Part shown: positions 1-6,838 of the stretch, in pieces
Numbering within the stretch: position 1 is the stretch's first letter
How the letters are laid out: each line of letters begins with the position of its first letter
Assembly: GCA_947454745.1 (NCBI GenBank)
Contig: CANGMV010000057.1
Location: 1 to 6,843 of the forward strand
Direction of reading: 5' to 3'
DNA from: Bacteroidota bacterium
Lineage (GTDB): Bacteria > Bacteroidota > Bacteroidia > Chitinophagales > Chitinophagaceae
Length of the DNA: 6,843 nt
Notes under the pieces: model-generated
The model's input: only the letters and a program-made list of their open reading frames with translations
The model's database searches: none
Told to the model about the DNA's origin: nothing
Made by a program: the position numbers and the translations under genes

Positions 1-230
1 ATATTTACAGACTGCCTCGTGAATTTCATCCCCAATATCCATATGCCAAAACTAATATTGGCAACCGGTGACATTTCAAGGCCCAAAACGGCTATAAAAT
101 TGGCTAAAAAGGCTGGCAATTTGAACCATTTTAAAAGCATAATCATCAAGCTCAGTATAAAAAATACATTACAAATAATGGCTAGTCTAGCCAAGAATGC
201 CAATACTGAATTCTTAAAGATTTGTTTCAT
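1..230 (-). CDS. Small hydrophobic membrane protein, 5' part only (runs off the left edge)
   Basis: An uninterrupted minus-strand frame runs from an ATG at 230-228 to the window edge, giving 76 residues with no stop, so the gene is 3'-truncated here. The protein starts MKQIFKNSVLAFLARLAIIC. It has a short basic N-terminus, a hydrophobic segment at about residues 9-33, a short KWFK turn, a second hydrophobic segment at about 39-50, and a third at about 56-67 followed by basic MKFTR. Positive residues flanking the helices fit an inner-membrane protein of two or more helices. I do not recognise the family. Small membrane proteins of this general look occur in Bacteroidota genomes, but that is recollection rather than a search result. 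The gene diverges from yfhO with a 79-bp spacer, so the two may share a control region. The opposite plus-strand frame (19-300) reads as an unstructured, lysine-rich peptide and is probably its shadow. Confidence 0.75.
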   Translation of the reverse strand, partial: MKQIFKNSVLAFLARLAIICNVFFILSLMIMLLKWFKLPAFLANFIAVLGLEMSPVANISFGIWILGMKFTRQSVN

Positions 231-283
231 GGGATACAATTCACTACAAGATAAGAAAATTACGGAAAAAGGCTTTTTAGTTG

Positions 284-291
284 TAGGTTTG
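284..291 (+). promoter_or_regulatory. Candidate -7 promoter element (TAGGTTTG) for the yfhO-GT2 unit
   Basis: TAGGTTTG matches the Bacteroidota -7 consensus TAnnTTTG and ends 18 bases before the ATG at 310, implying a leader of roughly a dozen bases. No TTTG -33 element is visible at the usual spacing of about 20 bases upstream. No Shine-Dalgarno sequence precedes the ATG, which is normal for this phylum. Motif match and position only. Confidence 0.45.
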
Positions 292-309
292 TCACTATAA
301 TTTATAAGC

Positions 310-2808
310 ATGCTGAAGACCTATTTTAAGTTGGCATTACCGCATATTATTGCCGTTGCCATTTTCGCAATTGTAGCAATTGTTTATTGTAAACCTGCAA
401 TGGAAGGAAAGGTATTGCAACAATCCGATGTGACCCAGTGGAAAGGAATGGCACAGGATGCATTACAGTATCGAGACAAATATGGACATACTCCTTATTG
501 GACTAAGAGCATGTTTGGCGGAATGCCTACTTATCAAATCACAGGTATCCCTGCGAATCCATTTTCGATTGGTGCATTAGATGGCTTATTTACTTTACAC
601 TTACCTGAACCAATTGGCTTGTTTTTCTTAGCAAGCATTTGTTTTTATATACTAGCACAAATCTTAGGATTCAATAGTATCCTTAGCATTGTTGGAGGTT
701 TGGCGTATAGTTATGCGACCTATAATCCTATAATTGTTATGGTAGGCCACATGACTAAAATGCATGCGATTGGCTATCTGCCTTTATTTATCGGATCCTT
801 TATTTTATTGTTTAAAAAGAGGTACATAATTGGAAGCTTATTAGTTGCCATTTCAACGGCATTATTTGTTCAAGCCAATCACTTACAAATCACTTACTAT
901 GGAATTATAATAGTTGCATTTATGTCCATCTATTATTTAATTATATGGATCAAGGCAAAAGAATACAGTCATATTTTAAAAACACTGGGACTAGCAATTT
1001 CTGCTGGATTAATGGGCTTAGCAGTGAATGCACCAATGCTAGTGAGCACCTACGAATATGGAAAAGAATCCATTCGTGGTGGTAGTGTCCTAACCACTAA
1101 AGACAGCAAAACCACGGCAACTGGATTGAATAAAGACTATGCATTTAGCTATAGCATGTATAAATCAGAGCCTTTAGTAATGATGTTCCCTAATTTATAC
1201 GGTGGCTCAAGTGATCCGAATACGGTAGATCCTGCAAGTTCAAAAGGAATTGAAGTGTTACAACAAATGCAACCACAAATTGCACAACAAGTACAATCCT
1301 TTTTAAACTTTTATTGGGGTGGCATTGGACTCACTGCAGGCCCTCCATACGTAGGAATCATCATTTGTTTTTTTGCCTTTATGGGATTAAGTGTACAATC
1401 CAACGAGCATCGTTGGTGGATCGCTGCTACGATTGTTTTCTCCTTAATGCTAGCAGCCGGTTCTTATTTTATTGCATTCAATAGTTTTATTTTAGAGCAC
1501 CTTCCTTTTTATGATAAATTCAGAGCACCAAGTATGATTATAGTAGTGCCTACTCTATTATTGGGCGTAATGTCACTTTATGGAATGAAAGCCGTATCGG
1601 AAGAAAATAATTGGTCAGCCGTATTCACTAAATATAAAATGAGTTTTTTAGTGCTAGGCTTTGTAATAGGATCGGTATTGTATATCTATATGACCAGTGA
1701 CTTTAAGAGCAGTGAAGACCTACAAAAATTGGCTCAATGGAATTCAATTGTGAATGCGCAAATTAAAGACCCTGCAGCAGCTGCACAGTACACTACTCCA
1801 GCAAATGATTTAGTAAATGCAGTGGCCACCGATCGTAAAAATTTAATTGAAGGAGATATTGCTAAAGTATTCTTTTACATTTTAGCCATTGGCATTTTAC
1901 TTTTCTTGGCTTTTAAAAAAATCATCAATCAAACTATTGTGTTTATTGCATTTGGATTACTTGCAATGTTTGATTTATTTCATTTAAATGTAAAATATTT
2001 AAAACCAGAAAGCTTTATTGAAGCCACTGACAATGAAAACGCATTTGCTTTAACACCTATCGATAATGCATTACTAAAGGATAAAAGCAATTACCGCATA
2101 TTTGACATTCGCTCTGGTGTGCAAAATTCATTTAACGGTGGCGCTATAGTTGCTTATCACCATAAAACGGTGGGTGGTTACAATCCAGCTAAATTGAGTA
2201 TTTATCAGGATTTGATAGAGAACCAATGGTATAAGTTTCCTAACTGTATGCCGACCGTAAATATGATGAACACCAAATACATTATCACAGGTAATATGGC
2301 CAATGACACCATTCCAAATCCAAATGCATGCGGCAATGTATGGTTTGTAAAAGGAGTTGACTATAGAAAAGGGCCAGCAGAGGTAATGAATCAATTGAGT
2401 TATTTTAATCCAAAGGATACTGCGATTGTTGAAGAAAAAGATAAAATTGCAGACTTAGGAGACATTCAATTTGACAATGAAGGCACTATCAAATTAATAA
2501 ATAATGACAATGATGTAGTGCATTACACCAGCAGTGCAAGTAAAAAACAGTTGGCTGTTTTTAGTGAAGTGTATTATAAATTAGGTTGGAAGGCCTATAT
2601 CGATAACAAAGAAACACCTATTGTGAAAACCAATTATGTTTTAAGAGGATTGGTAATCCCGGCAGGTAAACATGAGATTCGTTTTGAATTTAAACCTAGC
2701 TCTATTCAGACTGCTCAACTTGCAAGCAAAACAAGTTCTTGGATTTTATGGGGCATCATGTTAGGATTGATTGGACTGCATTTTTACAAGAAGAAATCAA
2801 AGGCATAA
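310..2808 (+). CDS. yfhO: YfhO family polytopic membrane protein (GT-C-like, probable lipid-linked sugar transferase)
   Basis: An 832-residue integral membrane protein. Hydrophobic segments lie at about residues 8-28, 102-122, 125-145, 153-168, 172-189, 195-213, 225-245, 345-361, 369-390, 407-425, 443-461, 520-537, 542-558 and 808-825. A large soluble region spans about 559-805. Typical family features are the first-loop QQSDVTQWKG (D40, in the position where GT-C enzymes often carry an acidic catalytic residue), YWTKSMFGGMPTYQ at 63-76, FRAPS at 404-408, and the C-terminal beta-rich domain with YYKLGWKAYIDNKETP (755-770) and IPAGKHEIRFEF (783-794). In Bacillus subtilis, YfhO is implicated in glycosylating lipoteichoic acid using an undecaprenyl-phosphate sugar made by the GT2 CsbB. 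Bacteroidota lack that polymer, so the acceptor here is unknown. The length is usual for Bacteroidota members. The ATG at 310 is chosen because the first helix follows at once. The stop overlaps the next gene's start. Confidence 0.9.
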   Translation: MLKTYFKLALPHIIAVAIFAIVAIVYCKPAMEGKVLQQSDVTQWKGMAQDALQYRDKYGHTPYWTKSMFGGMPTYQITGIPANPFSIGALDGLFTLHLPEPIGLFFLASICFYILAQILGFNSILSIVGGLAYSYATYNPIIVMVGHMTKMHAIGYLPLFIGSFILLFKKRYIIGSLLVAISTALFVQANHLQITYYGIIIVAFMSIYYLIIWIKAKEYSHILKTLGLAISAGLMGLAVNAPMLVSTYEYGKESIRGGSVLTTKDSKTTATGLNKDYAFSYSMYKSEPLVMMFPNLYGGSSDPNTVDPASSKGIEVLQQMQPQIAQQVQSFLNFYWGGIGLTAGPPYVGIIICFFAFMGLSVQSNEHRWWIAATIVFSLMLAAGSYFIAFNSFILEHLPFYDKFRAPSMIIVVPTLLLGVMSLYGMKAVSEENNWSAVFTKYKMSFLVLGFVIGSVLYIYMTSDFKSSEDLQKLAQWNSIVNAQIKDPAAAAQYTTPANDLVNAVATDRKNLIEGDIAKVFFYILAIGILLFLAFKKIINQTIVFIAFGLLAMFDLFHLNVKYLKPESFIEATDNENAFALTPIDNALLKDKSNYRIFDIRSGVQNSFNGGAIVAYHHKTVGGYNPAKLSIYQDLIENQWYKFPNCMPTVNMMNTKYIITGNMANDTIPNPNACGNVWFVKGVDYRKGPAEVMNQLSYFNPKDTAIVEEKDKIADLGDIQFDNEGTIKLINNDNDVVHYTSSASKKQLAVFSEVYYKLGWKAYIDNKETPIVKTNYVLRGLVIPAGKHEIRFEFKPSSIQTAQLASKTSSWILWGIMLGLIGLHFYKKKSKA

Positions 2809-3713
2809 TGCAATTAACCATTGTCATATGTAGTTATAATCGCGCTGCTTATATTGGCGAAGCCCTTACTTGTTTATACGAACAAACAAGTGGGCTTGAC
2901 ACTTTTGAAGCAATTGTAGTGGATAATAATTCAACCGACAATACACCGGAAGTTTTTCAAAAATGGAGAGCTAGTCATCCTAATGGCAATTTCACTTATA
3001 CCACCGAAACACAACAAGGTGCTTCCTTTGCAAGAAATACAGGTGCTAAAATGGCTAATGGCCAATGGTTATGTTTTTTAGACGATGACGCATTAGCTAC
3101 TGAAACCTATGTAGCCAATGTGATAAGACATATCCAAGACCAACCCTATATTGTTGGATTTGGAGGTCGCATTATACCCAAATACATTCCTACAGAGCCT
3201 AAGTGGATGAGCCACTATGTATCCTCCCTTGTAGGTAATTTTGATTATGCCCCTACTGCATGTGCATTTGAAAAAGGAAAGTATCCATTAGAGTCCAATA
3301 TGATTGTCAAGAAATCTGTTTTCGATGAAGTAGGTGGATTTAATACCGCATTACCAGGTGTAGTGGGTACTTTAAGAATTGGAGGAGAAGGCAAGGAATT
3401 ATTTTTTAAGATTATGGCTTTGAATCATACTATTTATTATGATCCCAGCATTTGTGTTTACCATGTTGTGGAAGTAAAAAAATTAACAAGCGAATACATG
3501 TATCGTGTGGCAAGTGGTATAGGTCGCGGGGAAAGAGCAAGAACAAAAGCCATTTCTCAAAAAGCGTTTATATTCAAGTTTATTGAATACATCATTAAAT
3601 GGGGCGCTTCCGTTGTACTTGGTATTAAATATGCACTACAAGGGAATCCAGCAAAATCTTGGCCTGTGATACAATTTAGAATCGATGCCATCAAAGGATT
3701 ACTAAACTACTAA
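2808..3713 (+). CDS. Family 2 glycosyltransferase (GT-A fold), translationally coupled to yfhO
   Basis: A 301-residue GT2 that transfers a sugar from a nucleotide-sugar donor, probably at the cytoplasmic face of the membrane. Visible motifs are the N-terminal strand QLTIVICSYNRA (2-13), the nucleotide-binding VVDNNSTDNT (37-46), GASFARNTGA (71-80), the metal-binding DXD-type LDDDA (91-95), and the GGEGKE acidic motif (192-197), where the catalytic base normally lies. H219 follows in VYHVVE. A hydrophobic stretch at about 254-277 may be a membrane-associated helix. The start at 2808 shares its A with the yfhO stop (TAATG) and puts the first beta strand at residue 2. An in-frame ATG at 2739 would add 23 residues encoded within yfhO that look unlike a GT2 N-terminus. 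The overlap suggests co-transcription and translational coupling. Donor and acceptor cannot be read from the sequence. It lacks the paired C-terminal helices of CsbB/DPMS-type enzymes. Confidence 0.9.
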   Translation: MQLTIVICSYNRAAYIGEALTCLYEQTSGLDTFEAIVVDNNSTDNTPEVFQKWRASHPNGNFTYTTETQQGASFARNTGAKMANGQWLCFLDDDALATETYVANVIRHIQDQPYIVGFGGRIIPKYIPTEPKWMSHYVSSLVGNFDYAPTACAFEKGKYPLESNMIVKKSVFDEVGGFNTALPGVVGTLRIGGEGKELFFKIMALNHTIYYDPSICVYHVVEVKKLTSEYMYRVASGIGRGERARTKAISQKAFIFKFIEYIIKWGASVVLGIKYALQGNPAKSWPVIQFRIDAIKGLLNY

Positions 3714-3718
3714 GCAGT

Positions 3719-3734
3719 GTGAGTCAGTGAGTCA
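3719..3734. repeat. Exact 8-bp tandem duplication (GTGAGTCA x2) in a convergent spacer
   Basis: Two adjacent perfect copies of GTGAGTCA fill most of the 25-bp gap between the converging stops at 3713 and 3739. The period-8 match extends by one more base and then ends. No terminator-like hairpin accompanies it. It may be simple slippage or a fragment of a longer repeat family. Function unknown. Confidence 0.7.
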
Positions 3735-3738
3735 GCAA

Positions 3739-4746
3739 TTAAATACATTTATAAAAATGCGGCTTGCCTACAATAATGGTAGGGGCTAATTCCCACACAC
3801 CTAATACATTTTTACCGAGTGCCCAATATTGTTTTAAAGCAGCAACTGGCGATTTGAGTTGTAATAAATTTTCAATAAGCGTATAGCACATAGCAAAAGG
3901 CACAGCCCATGTAAAATTCAATAATTGAAATAAGAACCAAACTACTCCATATTGTTTTCGGATACGTACATGATTAGAAACCATTAATTGAAAGCCTTTC
4001 TTGTCATATATGTTCTCATAACTATTGTCTTGCGCACTGGTAGCCTCTTGAATCGTAGCTCCAATTAAATGTATAATTTGCAAGTCGCCATAAATACAAA
4101 TGCTTCCTTGTTTTCTCAAACGACTACACCACTCTACTTCTTCAGCATATAAAAAAAAGTCTTCGTCCATCATGCCTGCATTTTCGATTGCCGATTTTTT
4201 GACCATTAAAAATGCACCACTTACCCAATCAATGAGCTGTTCACTTTGTGCATGTAATACCGAAGGTGTAGTTGTATTAAAAAAAAGTGCAACCTTTTTC
4301 AATAAGCTACCCCAATAAGGCAATGTCATTAAATGATTCAATCCGCCTTTCATAAAGTTACTTCCTGAAAACTGAGGCGACAAGTCCTTGTGTACCAATT
4401 GAACTCCACAAGCAACATGATTTGAAATTAATAATCTGCTTAAACAAGTTTCAATGGAACCATTTATTAATAATGTATCTGGATTCAATAACAAAACAAC
4501 TGCTCCCTTCGACTTTCTAATGCCCTCATTGTTGGCTCTTGCAAAGCCCGCATTATATTTCATATCAATCCATTGTACAAAAGGAAACTTTGTGCAAATA
4601 GAGGTCTTACTATCATCTTGGGAATCATTGTCAACCACAATCCATTCAATTTGAATATTTGCCAATAAATGAGGGTCGGCTGATGCTAAACAATCGCAGA
4701 TGAACCCACTCGACTTATAATTCACAATAATGATAGAAAGTTGCAT
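3739..4746 (-). CDS. Family 2 glycosyltransferase, rhamnosyltransferase-like
   Basis: A 335-residue GT2 of the type often annotated as dTDP-rhamnosyltransferase (WbbL/RfbF-like), which adds a sugar to a growing surface glycan at the cytoplasmic face. Motifs in order are LSIIIVNYKSSG (3-14), VVDNDSQD (37-44), NAGFARANNEGI (65-76), LLNPDT (86-91, the NPD variant of the DXD metal site), WVSGAFLMVKK (174-184), FFLYAEEVEWCSRLR (197-211, acidic catalytic motif) and H226 in IIHLIGA. This motif set is characteristic of the subgroup, but the sugar specificity is inference. A hydrophobic stretch at about 268-292 may associate with the membrane. The ATG at 4746 is preferred over a TTG two codons upstream (4752), because it puts the first beta strand at residue 2. 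It converges on the preceding GT2 with a 25-bp gap and diverges from the acyltransferase, so it is probably a single-gene unit. Confidence 0.9.
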   Translation of the reverse strand: MQLSIIIVNYKSSGFICDCLASADPHLLANIQIEWIVVDNDSQDDSKTSICTKFPFVQWIDMKYNAGFARANNEGIRKSKGAVVLLLNPDTLLINGSIETCLSRLLISNHVACGVQLVHKDLSPQFSGSNFMKGGLNHLMTLPYWGSLLKKVALFFNTTTPSVLHAQSEQLIDWVSGAFLMVKKSAIENAGMMDEDFFLYAEEVEWCSRLRKQGSICIYGDLQIIHLIGATIQEATSAQDNSYENIYDKKGFQLMVSNHVRIRKQYGVVWFLFQLLNFTWAVPFAMCYTLIENLLQLKSPVAALKQYWALGKNVLGVWELAPTIIVGKPHFYKCI

Positions 4747-4789
4747 GTACAATAAAGCTTTGAGAAATAAAGATACGGCGAAATCTATT

Positions 4790-4797
4790 TACATTTG
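4790..4797 (+). promoter_or_regulatory. Candidate -7 promoter element (TACATTTG) for the acyltransferase gene
   Basis: TACATTTG fits the Bacteroidota TAnnTTTG consensus and ends 16 bases before the ATG at 4814, nearly the same geometry as the element ahead of yfhO. The only nearby TTTG upstream (4759-4762) is 27 bases away, longer than the usual -33/-7 spacing, so the -33 half is doubtful. If real, it argues against the in-frame upstream ATGs at 4730 and 4745. Confidence 0.45.
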
Positions 4798-4813
4798 CTT
4801 TATACGCTACTCA

Positions 4814-5881
4814 ATGCAACAGATACAAAATATAAAAAGCCCTACCGTTCGCGCAGCGAATAATTTTGACATAATTCGGATTTTATTTGCATGGTTAGTG
4901 ATTATTTCACATGCCTATATTTTATCGGGTAGCAAGCAATGCGACTGGATATGTGAAGCGACCAACCACTATATTAATTTTTCCTATTTTGGGGTGAAAG
5001 GGTTTATTACTATTTCTGGCTTTTTAATTATCAAAAGTTTAGAACGATCTCCGAATCCAATAGATTATTTATGGAAACGTGTGATACGTATTTATCCGGG
5101 ACTTATTATTGTACTCGGACTTACTATTGGAATGGCCTATTTAATTTACCAACCTGGCAATGGCTATTTTAATTTTAAGACCGAAGCTGCAAATTATTTT
5201 TTTAACAACCTTTCCCTATACCATAATCAATGGCGTATTCATGGCGTATTTGATAACAACCCTAATACTGCCATCAATGGTTCACTTTGGACGATGGGCT
5301 TCGAATTTTTCTTCTACTTAGTATTATTATTACTTTTCCCTATACGAGCTTATAAAAATATCGTAACCCTATTCTTATTAATAGGGATAGGCGTGTTATT
5401 GTATGGAAACCTTTACCATATTAATGATTTAAGGGCAGTTGATTTTAAATTAAGAATAGACTTTATTTTTGAATTAGGGGTCTTTTTTTTAATTGGCTCA
5501 TTTTGGGCAATGGTAGATTGGCGTTCCTTAAAATACGACTTGTATTTATTTATAGCAGCTTGCATTTGGATGTGTATCGTGATTGGGGTAAAAATGAATC
5601 CAATTTGGCTTTCTTTAGCTTGGCCCTTTATTGTTTTATATGTTGGGCAAAAAACGTCGCCAATAGCAGCATGGATACATCGTAATTTGGAGGATCCTTC
5701 CTATGGTATTTATTTATACGCATTTCCAGTTCAACAAATACTCATATATCTTTTTAACCCAAGCGTATTTGTATTGCTCTGGTCTAGCACAGTGATAGCA
5801 TTTGCACTTGGTATTGGGTCGTGGAAATGTATTGAGAAAAAGACATTAAAACTAAAAGACCTATTCGCTTTTAGGTCTTAA
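4814..5881 (+). CDS. Acyltransferase 3 family membrane protein (OafA/ExoZ-like sugar O-acyltransferase)
   Basis: A 355-residue polytopic membrane protein of the Acyl_transf_3 family, which moves acyl groups, usually acetyl, onto sugars of O-antigen, exopolysaccharide or similar glycans. Diagnostic features are NNFDIIRILFAWLVIISHA (16-34) with the conserved R22 and H33, FGVKGFITISGF (59-70), the arginine motif KRVIRIYPG (88-96), NGSLWTMGFEFFFY (155-168, with E164) and SYGIYLYAFPVQQ (296-308). About ten hydrophobic segments cover most of the chain, and the length is normal for a stand-alone AT3 protein without a fused SGNH domain. The ATG at 4814 is chosen because it leaves a short cytoplasmic tail before the first helix and follows a candidate promoter. 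Starts at 4730 or 4745 would reach into the divergent GT2 gene. With three GT2 genes nearby, the acceptor is probably the glycan they build. The 3' end overlaps the next gene tail to tail. Confidence 0.9.
   Translation: MQQIQNIKSPTVRAANNFDIIRILFAWLVIISHAYILSGSKQCDWICEATNHYINFSYFGVKGFITISGFLIIKSLERSPNPIDYLWKRVIRIYPGLIIVLGLTIGMAYLIYQPGNGYFNFKTEAANYFFNNLSLYHNQWRIHGVFDNNPNTAINGSLWTMGFEFFFYLVLLLLFPIRAYKNIVTLFLLIGIGVLLYGNLYHINDLRAVDFKLRIDFIFELGVFFLIGSFWAMVDWRSLKYDLYLFIAACIWMCIVIGVKMNPIWLSLAWPFIVLYVGQKTSPIAAWIHRNLEDPSYGIYLYAFPVQQILIYLFNPSVFVLLWSSTVIAFALGIGSWKCIEKKTLKLKDLFAFRS
5856..5879. terminator. Inverted repeat within overlapping convergent 3' ends, possible bidirectional terminator
   Basis: AAGACCTA (5856-5863) and TAGGTCTT (5872-5879) form a perfect 8-bp stem around an 8-base loop. 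The stem holds three G-C pairs, so it is of modest strength. On the minus strand it is followed by a T-rich run (TAGTTTTAATG), but on the plus strand no U-tract follows. The acyltransferase stop (5879-5881) and the GT2 stop (5863-5861) lie at or in the arms. Location supports termination for both genes; strength is uncertain. Confidence 0.45.
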
Positions 5882-6805
5882 GAAATAGTTAAGCGTCATT
5901 AAGGTTTTCGAGAGTACTCCAATTTTTAAGATGGCTAAAGGTATTTGGTTTTGAAAGGCCAACATTTTTTGAATCACGGGCAAAATTCGATCTTTTGCAA
6001 CGCCATCCTTTTCTAAGTCATCAATAGACCTGATTTTATAATTACGTAACAGTCTCCAATAATAATCATAAATCAAAATATCTGCAAAAGCTTTGTTGCC
6101 CATTTTTTGCGCGAACCAAATATTTTCTTTTACAATTACATCTTCATTGTTTCGGCAAAAAACGGTTGTTTGGTCTTCATGCAAACCGATACTCACTAAA
6201 TGCTGATCCAAATAAATATAATGCAACCCTTTGTTTAATAATTGCACATAATAATCCACATCTACCAGCCAAATATAGTCCTCGTCATAGTGAACATCCA
6301 CCCCTTTTTTTAGCATGGTATTACTTGGTGGACCAATTACATTGGCTCTTAATATATGATTCGGCTTCTGTTGCATTTCATGCAATAAGGATTTTATATA
6401 TTGCAGGTTTAACTGTGTGCCATCAGGCTGAATAGCCGTGTTTTTACAAAAAACAAAACTCACTTTCGGATTGGATTTAAATGCTGCCAAGTAAATGGCT
6501 AAACAATGCTCCGACTCCAACCAATCATCCTGGTGCAAAAGCATATAATAATCCCCTGTTGAAAGCTGAATGGCATTATTCCAATTACGCGGGCTTTTCA
6601 GCGCAGGTTGATTATGATAATATTTAATATTGAGCTCAGAAATATAAGATTGTATCGCTATTTTTATGTCCTCATTGGGAGAATCGTCCGAAATGATGAT
6701 TTCCACATTTTTATAGGACTGCTTTAGAACAGACTGAATCGCACGAAGAACGAATTCAGGCTTTTTATAGGCAGGTATACAAATGGAAATAAGAGGCTCC
6801 GACAT
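5861..6805 (-). CDS. Family 2 glycosyltransferase (HQDDW type)
   Basis: A 314-residue GT2 with the GT-A layout: LISICIPAYKKPEFVLRAIQ (5-24), the nucleotide-binding IISDDSPNED (37-46), NWNNAIQLSTGDY (74-86), the metal-binding HQDDW (91-95), IGPPSNTMLKK (157-167), and an acidic stretch WLVDVDYYVQLL (179-190) where the catalytic aspartate is expected. H209 follows in IGLHEDQTT. This pattern is common in GT2 enzymes of surface polysaccharide clusters. Donor and acceptor are not readable. No strong transmembrane helix is apparent, so it is probably cytoplasmic or peripheral. The ATG at 6805 is the natural start, since the first beta strand begins at residue 5. A TATATTTG element lies 25 bases upstream on the same strand. 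The last 21 bp overlap the acyltransferase gene in convergent orientation. Confidence 0.9.
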   Translation of the reverse strand: MSEPLISICIPAYKKPEFVLRAIQSVLKQSYKNVEIIISDDSPNEDIKIAIQSYISELNIKYYHNQPALKSPRNWNNAIQLSTGDYYMLLHQDDWLESEHCLAIYLAAFKSNPKVSFVFCKNTAIQPDGTQLNLQYIKSLLHEMQQKPNHILRANVIGPPSNTMLKKGVDVHYDEDYIWLVDVDYYVQLLNKGLHYIYLDQHLVSIGLHEDQTTVFCRNNEDVIVKENIWFAQKMGNKAFADILIYDYYWRLLRNYKIRSIDDLEKDGVAKDRILPVIQKMLAFQNQIPLAILKIGVLSKTLMTLNYFLRPKSE

Positions 6806-6830
6806 TTAATAAGCGAATTAATGATTATTA

Positions 6831-6838
6831 CAAATATA
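6831..6838 (-). promoter_or_regulatory. Candidate -7 promoter element (TATATTTG) for the rightmost GT2 gene
   Basis: Read on the minus strand, 6838-6831 is TATATTTG, a full match to TAnnTTTG, 25 bases before the ATG at 6805. The matching -33 element would lie beyond the right edge of the window, so it cannot be judged. Confidence 0.4.

Noticed and set aside
19..300. Plus-strand 93-residue open frame
   Set aside because: It lies largely antisense to a better-supported membrane protein on the minus strand and shows no domain or coherent topology.
2128..2394. Minus-strand 88-residue open frame inside yfhO
   Set aside because: It is fully antisense to the conserved soluble region of YfhO, with no recognisable motif.
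2739..2807. Upstream in-frame ATG extension of the first GT2
   Set aside because: The added residues are encoded within the yfhO C-terminal helix region and do not resemble a GT2 N-terminus. The ATG at 2808 places the first beta strand correctly.
4100..4654. Two plus-strand frames (4100-4318, 4454-4654) opposite the second GT2
   Set aside because: Both are antisense to a GT2 with a full motif set and show no domain of their own.
4768..4787. Possible minus-strand -7 elements for the second GT2 (TATCTTTA at 4775-4768, TAGATTTC at 4787-4780)
   Set aside because: Each misses the final G of TAnnTTTG and has no -33 partner, so the signal is too weak to annotate in AT-rich sequence.
4848..4860. 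Small GC-rich hairpin (TTCGC-gca-GCGAA) near the 5' end of the acyltransferase gene
   Set aside because: The 5-bp stem with a 3-base loop is short and lies within coding sequence. There is nothing to tie it to regulation.
5503..5685. Plus-strand 60-residue frame inside the acyltransferase gene
   Set aside because: It is an out-of-frame shadow of the AT3 membrane region.
6166..6435. Plus-strand 89-residue frame opposite the third GT2
   Set aside because: It is antisense to a well-supported GT2 with no recognisable motif.
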